A stretch of DNA of 64,000 bases, taken from positions 620,001 to 684,000 of the forward strand of contig CBDFIW010000002.1 in assembly GCA_965248255.1 (NCBI GenBank). Reading direction: 5' to 3'. This document shows positions 26,236 to 38,699 of the stretch, piece by piece. Position 1 is the first letter of the stretch. Each line of letters starts with the position of its first letter. Source of the DNA: JAKZVK01 sp965248255. Its GTDB lineage: Bacteria > Acidobacteriota > Terriglobia > Bryobacterales > UBA6623. The notes below the pieces were generated by a model that was given only the letters and a program-made list of their open reading frames with translations, did not search any database and was not told the DNA's origin. Made by a program: the position numbers and the translations under genes.

Positions 26236-27783
26236 CTACACTCTCCGGCCGACGATGCCGTAGTCGAGGCCCCCGAAGAACCGTCCCCGAAACTCTTGCA
26301 GACCTTCGACGCGGTCGAGAGCCGCGATTTCCGGTGAGACGTCGACCGCAGGATGCAACTCGTGGACCTCGATGTTGACAAACCCGGCTTCATCGAGAAG
26401 GAAATGCATTAGGTGAGACGGGATCGGCCTCACATGCGTGGGGTCAAGGTAGAAATCACCGGCGAAGATCGCCAGGCAGTTCGGGTTCGGTGTTTCGAAC
26501 GCGATCACTCCGCCCGGCGAAAGCGTACGAGCCCCTTGAAGAATCAATTCGGTCAACTCCCGTGGCTGCAGGTGCTCGATGACGTGAGAGCAGAAGATGC
26601 CATCCGCAGCATCGTCCCCCTGCTCGGTGAGGAACGCTAACAGGTCTCCTTGCTTCACCGCGAGGTCGTTCTCTAGGCACGCGGCCACGGCGACCGCATC
26701 CGCATCCACACCCCGGGCCGTGATTCCCTTGTCATGAAGGCACCTCAGAAACTCGCCGCGCCCGCAGCCCAAATCGAGAACCTGCTTGCAGTCCTTGAAG
26801 TAAGGCAGGTAGAACCTTTGGCAGTCCTCGACGTACCGTTCGCTGCCGCGAAACCGCTCTTCGAAGCTGGCATAGTCAAACCCCCCGTTCACCGCGTTCG
26901 GCCGCAAAGGTTGCGACGTGAGGGTCCGCTCTAGACCCGACACTTCCGAGCCGCCTTGTGCCGAAGCCGCGCTCGCTACCGCCGCCCGCCGGCGCATCGT
27001 CCGCAACTCCGTCTGGATCAGTTTCTCCTGCTGGGACTGAAGCTCAGCCACTCGAAGCCAGAACTTGTCCTGCACTTTCGCGAGATCCTTCCAGGACTTC
27101 TTCTGCACCTCTTCAAGGGCTTTCGAAGACTTGCTGTGCGCTTCTTGGAGGTCCTCCCCGACTTTGCTTTGCACGTCCTTTGTCGCCTTCGAGAGCGCGT
27201 CCAAGTACTGGCGATGCATCTGCTCCAAACTCTGGCGGAACATCTCCTCACGGTCACGGGCGCCCGCCTCCATCTCGCGCATGCTGTGGAGTAGCCGAAT
27301 CTCGCTGTCGGCCAACCTGGTTTCCCACGCAGGGCGCCACTCGTTCCAGTGGCGTGTCAGCTCGTCCACCATCGCTTTGTACCCGGGGAACTGGTGCTCG
27401 TAGTCGGACCGTCGCCGCTCCACCTCCGCCAGGCTCTGAGCCACGCGTAACAGGTTCTGATTGTGCGTGGTCTGTGCATCGATGCTGCGGTCCATATAAC
27501 GGACCACGGCGCGGTTAAAGTCGACCTGGTCGCGCACAAACCACCCGAGGAGCCGGGCAATCAACCTTTTCAAACGCTGTGCCAGGGAGTTGAGCAGGCC
27601 CTGTGGACGCGGGTTGACCGTGCCGATCGATGCGACCTTGCCTTCGGCGGCGTCGCGTGCTTCCCCCCGGGGATGAAGCGCCGGCAACTCGAAGTCCGGC
27701 AGGTCCGGCACCTTCCGCTCATATCGGCGCTGCACCCTCGCTCGAATCTCATCGACGACGGTTGCAAGGTCTTCAGGAGTCAT
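26236..27783 (-). CDS. Class I SAM methyltransferase with N-terminal coiled coil
   Basis: 515 residues from ATG 27783 (MTPEDLATVVDEIRARVQRR); a longer frame to 27921 lacks support. Residues 1-80 are basic/charged. A short amphipathic segment (LAQRLKRLIARLLGWFV) may touch the membrane, and a long coiled coil covers about 115-285 with periodic KATKDVQSKVGEDLQEAHSK. The C-terminal methyltransferase has QVLDLGCGRGEFLRCLHDKG, acidic GVDADAVAVAA and DGIFCSHVIEHLQPRELTEL. The domain order is the mirror image of the neighbouring gene (coiled coil first). Both probably act in one surface-polysaccharide pathway at the inner membrane; the acceptor is unknown. Confidence 0.88.
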   Translation of the reverse strand: MTPEDLATVVDEIRARVQRRYERKVPDLPDFELPALHPRGEARDAAEGKVASIGTVNPRPQGLLNSLAQRLKRLIARLLGWFVRDQVDFNRAVVRYMDRSIDAQTTHNQNLLRVAQSLAEVERRRSDYEHQFPGYKAMVDELTRHWNEWRPAWETRLADSEIRLLHSMREMEAGARDREEMFRQSLEQMHRQYLDALSKATKDVQSKVGEDLQEAHSKSSKALEEVQKKSWKDLAKVQDKFWLRVAELQSQQEKLIQTELRTMRRRAAVASAASAQGGSEVSGLERTLTSQPLRPNAVNGGFDYASFEERFRGSERYVEDCQRFYLPYFKDCKQVLDLGCGRGEFLRCLHDKGITARGVDADAVAVAACLENDLAVKQGDLLAFLTEQGDDAADGIFCSHVIEHLQPRELTELILQGARTLSPGGVIAFETPNPNCLAIFAGDFYLDPTHVRPIPSHLMHFLLDEAGFVNIEVHELHPAVDVSPEIAALDRVEGLQEFRGRFFGGLDYGIVGRRV

Positions 27784-27964
27784 CAACTCTATTACCTTAC
27801 ACGGTCCACGAAACCGCAGAGATGATTGCCCTCCCGCGGCCCGGCAGTCGCGCCCAAGGGCCTCGCAGAGACCGCTGGCGCATACACTATCGCTGGGCAG
27901 GTGTTTGAGACCGAGCGGCAACCGTGTCTAGAATCCAAGCTGCGGGAAGAACTTGGCGGAGGGA

Positions 27965-28816
27965 CTACGCCTCTGTCTGGAAGAAATTGCCCATCAGGCG
28001 AAACTTCTTGTAGCGGTCTTCGATCAGTTCCCGTGCGTTCAGATCCAGGAGAGCGCGGAGGTGGTCCTCCAAGACGTCCCCAGTGGCCCGGGCTGCCTGG
28101 TCATGATCTGAATGCGCCCCGTCGAGCGGTTCGGAGATGATCTGGTCGATCAATCCGAGTCGCAACAGATCCTGACTAGTCAGCTTGAGGGCTTCGGCGG
28201 CCAGTTCAGCCTTGGCAGCATCCCGCCAGACGATCGCCGCGCAGCTTTCCGGTGAGATCACGCTGTAGACGGCGTTCTCGAGCATCAGTACGCGGTTGGC
28301 GGCCCCCAGCGCCAGCGCCCCGCCGCTGCCGCCTTCCCCGATGCAGGTGGCGATCAGGGGCACCGGCAGCTCAGCCATCGCGTAGAGGTTCTTCGCGATG
28401 GCCTCGGCTTGGCCGCGCTCCTCGGCGTCCACACCGGGGTAGGCGCCCGGAGTATCCAGGAAGGTGAGGATCGGCCGGGAAAACTTGGCGGCCAGTTTCA
28501 TCGCTCGCAACGCCTTGCGGTAGCCCTCCGGCTTGACCATGCCGAAGTTGCGGTGCAGTTTCTGTTTCGTGTCCCGGCCTTTCTGCTGGCCGATCACCAT
28601 CACCGGCTGCCCCCGAAACTGTGCGTATCCGCAGAGGATGGCCGGATCATCCGCGAAATAGCGGTCGCCGCAGATCTCCTGAAACCCCGTGAAGAGCCGC
28701 TCTACGTAGTCGATGGTGTGAGGCCGCTGCGGATGGCGCGCCAGCTGGACTCGGGCCCAGGACGAGCGGGATGCTCCTGGAGGAGATGAAGGTTGGGGCT
28801 GGGGTTCCGTTGCCAT
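27965..28816 (-). CDS. accA: Acetyl-CoA carboxylase carboxyltransferase subunit alpha
   Basis: Alpha half of the carboxyltransferase that moves CO2 from carboxybiotin to acetyl-CoA, giving malonyl-CoA for fatty-acid synthesis; it works with AccD. 283 residues, slightly shorter than the 310-320 usual because the N-terminal helix region is reduced. Family signatures: GDRYFADDPAILCG, GQQKGRDTKQKLHRNFGM, LTFLDTPGAYPGVDAEERGQ, CIGEGGSGGALALG (oxyanion-type Gly-Gly pair) and YSVISPESCAAIVWRD. The start MATEPQPQPSSPP has a low-complexity lead. It precedes the methyltransferase genes on the same strand with a 180-base gap, so probably a separate unit. accD is not in the window. Confidence 0.96.
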   Translation of the reverse strand: MATEPQPQPSSPPGASRSSWARVQLARHPQRPHTIDYVERLFTGFQEICGDRYFADDPAILCGYAQFRGQPVMVIGQQKGRDTKQKLHRNFGMVKPEGYRKALRAMKLAAKFSRPILTFLDTPGAYPGVDAEERGQAEAIAKNLYAMAELPVPLIATCIGEGGSGGALALGAANRVLMLENAVYSVISPESCAAIVWRDAAKAELAAEALKLTSQDLLRLGLIDQIISEPLDGAHSDHDQAARATGDVLEDHLRALLDLNARELIEDRYKKFRLMGNFFQTEA

Positions 28817-29072
28817 GAAGACCGAGTTTCATTATGCCGAAGTCGAGTGCCGGTAGTGATGTACGCTCTGACGCACCCGACTTCACCGCTTGCGAAAACC
28901 CGCGCCCCGAGCCGCGGCCGTCAGGCCGCGTTGAACCAGTACAGGTGTGAGGCGAAGCCGCGTTCAACAAGCCTGCCGGACTCGAAACGGATCAGCGCGA
29001 GCTAAAGCTTGCGACTCCGAGTGGGGCATGGCCCGATCGGCCCTCGGATCGGAATCTTTGTTTGGCCGTACA

Positions 29073-32534
<3,462 letters not shown>

Positions 32535-32915
32535 TGCAGGTCTGCCTCAGTATAGAGTGGCCTGCCGAGGTGGTCAAACAACGGCTCTTCGCGGCCCAGA
32601 TGTTGCCGTCGCCTCGCCCCCAACGAGAAGTTTACCCGGAAAAATCTCGAACGATTCTCGATTTTGTGCGTCTAAACTTAACGAAAGGGGCTTTCGGCTG
32701 AGCTTCTTGGAGCTATGAAGTCAGATCCGTGCCGAGCGCTCGGCAAGTGTAAGGGCTCAGCAACTCACAACCGGTCTCTGCCCGCGACAAGCATGACGGT
32801 CGTTGACGCGCTGGTCCTCCCCGAAGGAAACATCTAGCCCTCTCGTGCGTATTGCTGGTCAAATTCAAAGTTCACGCATATTCACGCTCCCATCTCATGG
32901 GAGAGGAGTGTATTC
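32535..32915. other. Intergenic region between divergent dnaE and the TolC-like gene
   Basis: About 380 bases holding the promoters of both genes. A good ribosome site, AGAGGAG, lies near 32903-32909, ahead of ATG 32916. I see no clear terminator, repeat or structured RNA. Confidence 0.4.
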
Positions 32916-34817
32916 ATGCCATTGAAGAAGGTCTTCGTGCTGTACATGGCGGTCGTCATCGGCTGCCTGACTTCCCCGCTCGCCGCTCAGCAAAGCGCCG
33001 GCAGCCCTTACCTAAGAGGCGCCGGGACATGGCCGAACTTCGCCATTTACAGACCAACCGAGGTGGCGCCGGTCGATCTGGCCGACTCGCCGCGCATCGG
33101 CCGATTGATTCGCGACGGCAAGTTGTACGTCTCCCTGGCCGACGCGATTGCCCTTGCACTCGAGAACAACCTCGATATCGCCGTCGCCCGGTTCACGCCG
33201 CTCCAAGCCGACGTTGGCCTCTTGCGCACGCGCGGCGGAGGCATCGCCCAGGGTGTCCAAACAGGCGTCACGACGGCGTCGACCGGGGCCTCGGCTGTCG
33301 GCGCTGGCCAGGTTCCCGGGCAGGCGACCGGCGTCAGCGAGGCTGCCAGTCAGACCGTAGGCGGCGGAGCCGGGGGGGGCGTCGGGACAGTTGCCAACCT
33401 TGACCCTTCACTGACCACCAGTTTCGGTTGGAACCACAATAGTAATCCGCAGGTCAGCGACTTTGTGAGCGGCCGCACGGCGATACTGCGCGACTTCCAC
33501 AGCCAGCAACTCACCTATTCACAGGGCTTCTTGACGGGTACAAGTTTCCAACTTGGCTTCTCCAACTTCGGCCAAGACACGAACAACGTCAGGACCAACT
33601 TTAATCCCATTCTGTCGAGTAGCGCCGACCTGACCATCACCCAGCGCCTTACGCAGGGGTTTGGCCGGCGCATCAACTCGATCAACATCCGCGTCGCGAA
33701 GAACAACCGTGAGATCTCGGACCTTACCTTCAAGGAGCAAGTACGGAGCACCGTAAACCAGGTCGTCAACCAGTACTGGGACCTGGTCGGCTTCGTCGCT
33801 CAAGTCGAGGCGCGCCGCAAGGACCTTCAGCTATCCGAAGACCTGCTGCGCGACAACAAACGCAAGGTCGAGCTGGGCTTGCTGGCCGGCATCGAAGTGA
33901 TGCGCACCGAGGCACAGGTGGCCACTAGCCGCAACCAGCTTACGCAGGCGCTGCGCACTTTCCGCGAGCAGGAGATCACCTTCAAGAACGCCATCAGCAA
34001 GAACGGCCCCTCGGGGGCCACGCTGGCCTCTGTGGAGATCACTCCCACCGATCGCGTTGTGATTCCGGAGGTGGAACAAGTCAGGCCGCTGCAGGACTTG
34101 GTAGCGATGGCGCTGCAGTCTCGTCCCACGCTCGTTCAGTCGCGGATCGGATTGACCAATACCGACATCCGCATCAAGGGCGTACGAAACGCGATGCTGC
34201 CGACGCTCGACATCGTGGGTACGGCGACCAACAACGCCTTGGCGGGAAGCGTCAACCCCGACCTGGTGTCTATCCCCGGCGTGGGCGAGCCGAACCCTTT
34301 CTTTGTCGGTGGTCTGGGCACGGCGCTGGGGCAGATCTTCCGGCGGAATTTTCCCGACTACGGCGTCCGGTTTCAGCTCAATATTCCCCTGAAGAACCGC
34401 CAGGCGCAGGCCGACATGACCGATCAACTGCTTACGCGGCGGCGGCTCGAAGTCCAGTTGCGCCAAGAGGAGAACAGGGTCAAGGCCGAGGTCGCTCAGG
34501 CCTTGGTGCGGCTCGAGGAAGCGCGCTCAAGCTACAAGGCGGCTGAAGAGGCGCGGGTCTTGCAAGAGAAACTTTTGGACGCCGAGGAACGCAGCTTTGC
34601 GCTCGGCAACTCCACGAACTTCCAGATCGTGCAAGTGCAGCAGAACCTCGCCACAGCGCGCATCGGGGAGATCAACGCGATGACGTCGTACGTCCGCGCC
34701 CGCGCCGAGCTGGAGTTCGCGACGGGGCAGACGCTGGAGGCCAACAACGTGTCGATCGACGAGGCCTTCACTGGCCGCGTATCGAAGAACCCCGACCCGC
34801 CGCCGCCCAGCGGGTGA
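32916..34817 (+). CDS. TolC-family outer-membrane efflux protein
   Basis: Outer-membrane channel protein, 633 residues, longer than the usual 450-500. A signal peptide (MPLKKVFVLYMAVVIGCLTS, cleavage near LAAQ) leads into the first TolC repeat (LADAIALALENNLDIAVARF). A Gly/Ala/Thr-rich insert at about residues 110-160 accounts for much of the extra length. The periplasmic coiled coils follow (about 250-330 and 525-600, with LGLLAGIEVMRTEAQVATSR and LEEARSSYKAAEEARVLQEK). The second repeat begins LVAMALQSRPTLVQSRIGL. It is not next to an adaptor or pump gene; it could serve the RND operon at 10.7-18.8 kb, but that is inference. Confidence 0.92.
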   Translation: MPLKKVFVLYMAVVIGCLTSPLAAQQSAGSPYLRGAGTWPNFAIYRPTEVAPVDLADSPRIGRLIRDGKLYVSLADAIALALENNLDIAVARFTPLQADVGLLRTRGGGIAQGVQTGVTTASTGASAVGAGQVPGQATGVSEAASQTVGGGAGGGVGTVANLDPSLTTSFGWNHNSNPQVSDFVSGRTAILRDFHSQQLTYSQGFLTGTSFQLGFSNFGQDTNNVRTNFNPILSSSADLTITQRLTQGFGRRINSINIRVAKNNREISDLTFKEQVRSTVNQVVNQYWDLVGFVAQVEARRKDLQLSEDLLRDNKRKVELGLLAGIEVMRTEAQVATSRNQLTQALRTFREQEITFKNAISKNGPSGATLASVEITPTDRVVIPEVEQVRPLQDLVAMALQSRPTLVQSRIGLTNTDIRIKGVRNAMLPTLDIVGTATNNALAGSVNPDLVSIPGVGEPNPFFVGGLGTALGQIFRRNFPDYGVRFQLNIPLKNRQAQADMTDQLLTRRRLEVQLRQEENRVKAEVAQALVRLEEARSSYKAAEEARVLQEKLLDAEERSFALGNSTNFQIVQVQQNLATARIGEINAMTSYVRARAELEFATGQTLEANNVSIDEAFTGRVSKNPDPPPPSG

Positions 34818-34912
34818 GCCCCTTACGGTCACGGCCGGTTTGAATTTGCTCTTCAGTTCACGGGATACTACGCTGACGCCAGCGTGGGCAATCCGCCCGA
34901 AAGAGCTCTGTG

Positions 34913-36460
34913 ATGACAAAGAACCCCTCTCTGCCTTCCCGCCGTGACGTGTTTCGCAGCGGTGGCCTCACCGCCGCCGGCCTGCTGGGCGCCCCGGCAC
35001 CTGCCGCGGCAGCGGCGCGCAACGAGCCCTCCAAACCTGATATCTACAACCGCATCGGCGTGCGACCCTTCATCAACCTCACCGCCGCCGTGACGATCAA
35101 CGGAGGCCTGCTTACGTTGCCGGAAGTCAAGCAAGCCATGGAGGAAGCCTCCTACTTCTCAGTTAACATCGACGAGTTGATGGAAGGTGTCGGCAAGCGG
35201 CTGGCCGAGCTGATCCAGTGCGAAGCCGCCATCGTCGCCTCGGGGTGCGCCGCGGCCCTCACCCACGCCACCTCCGCCTGCCTCGCCGGAGGTGACCCCG
35301 AACGCATCCAACAGTTGCCCGACCTCACCGGCCTTAAGACTGAGGTCGTCATGACGCGGCAGTCGCGCAACAGCTATGACCACGCCATTCGAGCTCTCGG
35401 CGTCAAGATCATCACGGTTGACGCGCGCGAGGACTTCCACCGCGCTCTCAGCCACAACACCGCTATGATCGCCGTGCTCGGCTCGAACGAAGACAAGGCC
35501 AAGATTCGCATTGAGGAAATGGCCGAGGCCGGCCGCAAGTACGGCGCCCCCGTGCTCGTGGACGCCTCTGCCGAGTGGCCCCAATCGCCCGACCCCTATC
35601 TCACCCGTGGAGCCGACCTGGTCGGGTACAGCGGCGGCAAGATCTACGCCGGCCCCCAGTGCAGCGGGTTCCTTTTCGACCGCAAGGATCTCGTCCAGGC
35701 GGCCTGGGTCAACGGCGCGCCGCACCACGCCTTCGGGCGCATGATGAAGGTCGGAAAAGAGGAGATCGTGGGCGCGCTGGCGGCGGTCGAGGCGATGTTC
35801 GCCCGGCGCAACCACGAGAGCGAGGTCAAGAAGTGGAACGGCTGGCTGCGGCGCATCGAGGACCGCCTCCAACAAGTCCCTGGTGTCAGCACCAAGGTCG
35901 GACGCCCGCCCAGCAAGAACCCGCACCCGTTCCTCGACATCTCCTGGGACGCCGCCAAGATCGGCTACACGGCGGGCGAGCTACATGACGTGCTTATGGA
36001 CGGCGAGCCGCGCATCCAGACCCACGCCGCCGGCGACGGCTATTCCTTCCAAGTCCGCGTCGGCAACTGCCGCCCCGAGCAGATCGACATCGTAGCGGCT
36101 CGTCTTGAGAACGTCCTGCGCAATGCCCCGCAAGCAAGGCGGGATAACGCTCCGCCAGCTGCGGACTTGAACGGCCGCTGGAAGGCTGAGCTGACCTTCG
36201 TGCGGGGCAAGAGCGAGCATCTGCTCTTCATCGAAACCCACGGCAGCCGGCTGAGCGGCACCCACCAGGGCCGGCGTGGCCGCAGCGAACTGGCCGGCTT
36301 TGTCCAAGGGGATCGGGTGCGCTTTCGCTCGCGCCTCGTCCACCAAGGCGAGCATTCGAGCTACTTGTTCGACGGTCGCCTCGACGGCGACAGGATTGCG
36401 GGCGACCTCGATCTAGGCGAGTACGGCAAGGGAACCTGGAGCGCCCGCCGCTACGGCTAG
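34913..36460 (+). CDS. Tat-exported SelA-like PLP-dependent protein with C-terminal beta domain
   Basis: 515 residues from ATG 34913 (a GTG one codon earlier is possible). The twin-arginine leader SRRDVFRSGGLTAAGLLGA is followed by Ala-rich cleavage sequence, so export with bound cofactor is expected. The fold-type I PLP domain resembles SelA/D-glucosaminate-6-phosphate ammonia-lyase: NRIGVRPFINLTAAVT, CEAAIVASGCAAALTHAT, VLVDASAEWPQ and the Schiff-base lysine in GYSGGKIYAGPQCSG. From about residue 415 a 95-residue all-beta tail follows (GRWKAELTFVRGKSEHLLFI), of the type often attached to exported hydrolases. The reaction is unknown; an exported lyase or aldolase for amino sugars is one guess. 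Confidence 0.82.
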   Translation: MTKNPSLPSRRDVFRSGGLTAAGLLGAPAPAAAAARNEPSKPDIYNRIGVRPFINLTAAVTINGGLLTLPEVKQAMEEASYFSVNIDELMEGVGKRLAELIQCEAAIVASGCAAALTHATSACLAGGDPERIQQLPDLTGLKTEVVMTRQSRNSYDHAIRALGVKIITVDAREDFHRALSHNTAMIAVLGSNEDKAKIRIEEMAEAGRKYGAPVLVDASAEWPQSPDPYLTRGADLVGYSGGKIYAGPQCSGFLFDRKDLVQAAWVNGAPHHAFGRMMKVGKEEIVGALAAVEAMFARRNHESEVKKWNGWLRRIEDRLQQVPGVSTKVGRPPSKNPHPFLDISWDAAKIGYTAGELHDVLMDGEPRIQTHAAGDGYSFQVRVGNCRPEQIDIVAARLENVLRNAPQARRDNAPPAADLNGRWKAELTFVRGKSEHLLFIETHGSRLSGTHQGRRGRSELAGFVQGDRVRFRSRLVHQGEHSSYLFDGRLDGDRIAGDLDLGEYGKGTWSARRYG

Positions 36461-36550
36461 GGCCACAAGCGATACGAACCGAGAAATCCATCCAAGGTGT
36501 CTCGAGAGCCTCTGGTGTCTTCTAAGAGCGCTCGACAGCGAAACCAGCCC

Positions 36551-37450
36551 CTACTGCGGGACGAAGCGCTGTACGCGCCAGGTGACGATCTCCGCGACAT
36601 AGAGGTCGCCGGCGGGACCGACCGCCAGGTGATGCGCCACGTCGAAACGGCCGGGAACGCGCCCGTGTTTGCCGATAGACCCTACGATCCGCCCGTCAAG
36701 ATCCATCTTCAGGACGCGGTCATTGTAGCCATCGGCCATGAAAAGGAAACCGTTGTCGGTGATCTCTAGCCCGAAGGGCGAGCCGACATGCGTCCATTGC
36801 TTGAGGAATCTCCCATCAGAGTCGAAGATCTGGATGCGAAAGTTCTCACGGTCGGCCACGTAGACGCGGCCCTCGCTGTCGAGCGCGACAGCATGAGGCA
36901 GGTTGAACTCGCCTTCTCCGACACCACGCGCGCCCCAACTCATCAGAAACTTGCCGTCTTTGGAAGATTTAACCACGCGCGAGTTGCCGTAACCGTCGGA
37001 GACATAGACGTTACCGTTGGGGGCGACGGCGATGTCGGTGGGCCGGTTGAACTGATAGTCCGTCTCGCCGGGCTGCCCGCGCCGGCCCAGGACCATTCGC
37101 ACGCGTCCAGTGCGATCCGTTTTGACGACGGTGTGCGATCCCACGTCCGCGGCCCAGAGATTCCCTTCGGGACCGACGCGAAGACCATGGGCGCTGCCGA
37201 ACACTCCCTCGCCCCATGAGCGGAGAAAACGGCCGTTTTTGTCGAAGACCATGATCGGGTCTTGGCCGCGGTGAAACACATAGACGTTGCCGTCGGAGTC
37301 GGTTGTGACAGCCGAGGCTTCGCCGAGGTAGCGTCCCTCGGGTAGGTGTGGCCAGTCGGGATCGGGTTCGTAAGGTAGGGGCGGTAGGCCCGTCTGGGAC
37401 AGAGCCAGAAGGCTGAGAGCAATAAGACAGATCGTCAAACGAAATGTCAA
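36551..37450 (-). CDS. Secreted NHL-repeat beta-propeller protein
   Basis: 299 residues: signal peptide MTFRLTICLIALSLLALSQT, then six NHL blades, seen as repeated patterns such as AVTTDSDGNVYVFHRGQDPI, DIAVAPNGNVYVSDGYGNSR, AVALDSEGRVYVADRENFRI and HLAVGPAGDLYVAEIVTWRV. The layout is like peptidyl-alpha-hydroxyglycine alpha-amidating lyase-type propellers, although enzymatic residues cannot be assigned. It acts outside the cytoplasm. Convergent with the PLP-enzyme gene, 90 bases apart. Confidence 0.88.
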   Translation of the reverse strand: MTFRLTICLIALSLLALSQTGLPPLPYEPDPDWPHLPEGRYLGEASAVTTDSDGNVYVFHRGQDPIMVFDKNGRFLRSWGEGVFGSAHGLRVGPEGNLWAADVGSHTVVKTDRTGRVRMVLGRRGQPGETDYQFNRPTDIAVAPNGNVYVSDGYGNSRVVKSSKDGKFLMSWGARGVGEGEFNLPHAVALDSEGRVYVADRENFRIQIFDSDGRFLKQWTHVGSPFGLEITDNGFLFMADGYNDRVLKMDLDGRIVGSIGKHGRVPGRFDVAHHLAVGPAGDLYVAEIVTWRVQRFVPQ

Positions 37451-37573
37451 GATTCACCTCCGCGGGGGCGACAGCATACGTAGTCGTACCTGGCCTGGGT
37501 AGCCGGCCTGGCCGACGTTCATCTTACCGCTCCATGGCTGTCGGGGCTCGGCTTGGGAGCTCACGTTGAGGGG

Positions 37574-37795
37574 CTATTTGGGTGAACGCGACCAGAACAA
37601 GTAGCTCACGCCGTAGAGGACAAGACAGATGCAGAAGTCGAGCACAATGCCGGCGTCGAAGGAATAAGGCTCGTGGCGGACGTCCGCCGGAAGGTAGGGC
37701 TCCGAGGCGAAGTAGATCAGGTTCCCCAGCAGAATGGAAAGTAGCGAACGCCACCACCCTCCCGGCCAGCGAAGCGTTATGGGTCTCCGTCTCAC
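37574..37795 (-). CDS. Small two-helix membrane protein
   Basis: 73 residues: a basic start MRRRPITLRWPGGWWRS, a hydrophobic helix SLLSILLGNLIYFA, a polar loop with PYLPADVRHEPYSFD, and a second helix AGIVLDFCICLVLYGVSYLF ending SRSPK. The positive-inside pattern and codon use fit a real gene. I know no function. Confidence 0.55.
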   Translation of the reverse strand: MRRRPITLRWPGGWWRSLLSILLGNLIYFASEPYLPADVRHEPYSFDAGIVLDFCICLVLYGVSYLFWSRSPK

Positions 37796-38069
37796 TTCCT
37801 TCTAAGGGACCGCGAGAGCCCTGTCCGCGCGGCGCTGCTTGCGGAAAGAGTCCATTGTAAACCGCCGGCCCACGGGTGGAAGAGCACACGGAGGCTCTGC
37901 TGGGCGTCGGCGACGGCCGTGGCTCTTCAAACTGATGAGCCCGGGCGGCTCGAGGTGAGAAACCGAGCCCGAAGTGTCGCTGTCGGGTTAGGGCCTTCCA
38001 ACAGCTGAGGGTCTTCTAATCCTCGTTGGCGTTCGCGGCACGTTCTTCTTGGCTTGGGTCGCGGATCAA

Positions 38070-38525
38070 CTACTGTTTGGCTCCTTCGGGATAGACGACC
38101 GGGTTACCTGCTTCTTTCCACTCGGTGATGCCGCCGAAAGTGACTCCCTTGTGACCGGCCTCAGCAAGGAGCTTGGCGGCGCGAGAGGCGCGTCCGCCAC
38201 GCATGCAGTACGTGACGACCTTCTTGTCCTTAGGAATTTCGGACACGCGACCCTCGAGTTCGTCGATGGGGATGTTGACATAGCCCTCGATGGCACCGTG
38301 CTCGGCCAACTCTTCGGGTCGCCGGACGTCGAGTAGGTAGAGATTCGCTCCCTCATCAATCTGGGTCTTCAGCTCGGCTACGTCGAAGGGCTTGCTTTCC
38401 ACCGCCTCGGCCGGCGGCTGATGCGCCGCCTCCGCGGTCGGAGCGTCCGACGGTTCCGGAGATGAACAGGCCCCCAAAACAAGGCAAGCGACAGCCGCAG
38501 TAGAGATGAACCCTTTGTGTTTCAT
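38070..38525 (-). CDS. Rhodanese-like domain lipoprotein
   Basis: 151-residue exported sulfurtransferase-like protein. Signal peptide with lipobox LGACSS (Cys near residue 20), an Ala/Pro/Glu-rich linker, then one rhodanese domain from about residue 47: LYLLDVRRPEELAEHGAIEG, INIP-type strand VNIPIDELEGRV, and the active-site cysteine loop in VVTYCMRGGRASRAAKLLAE. It is likely anchored to a membrane and moves sulfane sulfur or senses cyanide/persulfide in the periplasm. The start MKHKGFISTAAVACLVLGAC is clear. Confidence 0.92.
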   Translation of the reverse strand: MKHKGFISTAAVACLVLGACSSPEPSDAPTAEAAHQPPAEAVESKPFDVAELKTQIDEGANLYLLDVRRPEELAEHGAIEGYVNIPIDELEGRVSEIPKDKKVVTYCMRGGRASRAAKLLAEAGHKGVTFGGITEWKEAGNPVVYPEGAKQ

Positions 38526-38699
38526 ACCAAGTAAAGCCTCCTGGACAGTTCAGTATAGAGCACGCGTTCGCGCTGGCTCAGCGCCGGCTGGGTAGCAGAT
38601 CACTTCGTCATTCAGATGCTGCGGCAAGGGGATGCCCAGGTGTTCAAGAGGTACGGTCGCACCAAGCCGAACATGATGCGAGAATCGATGGTGAAGCTA

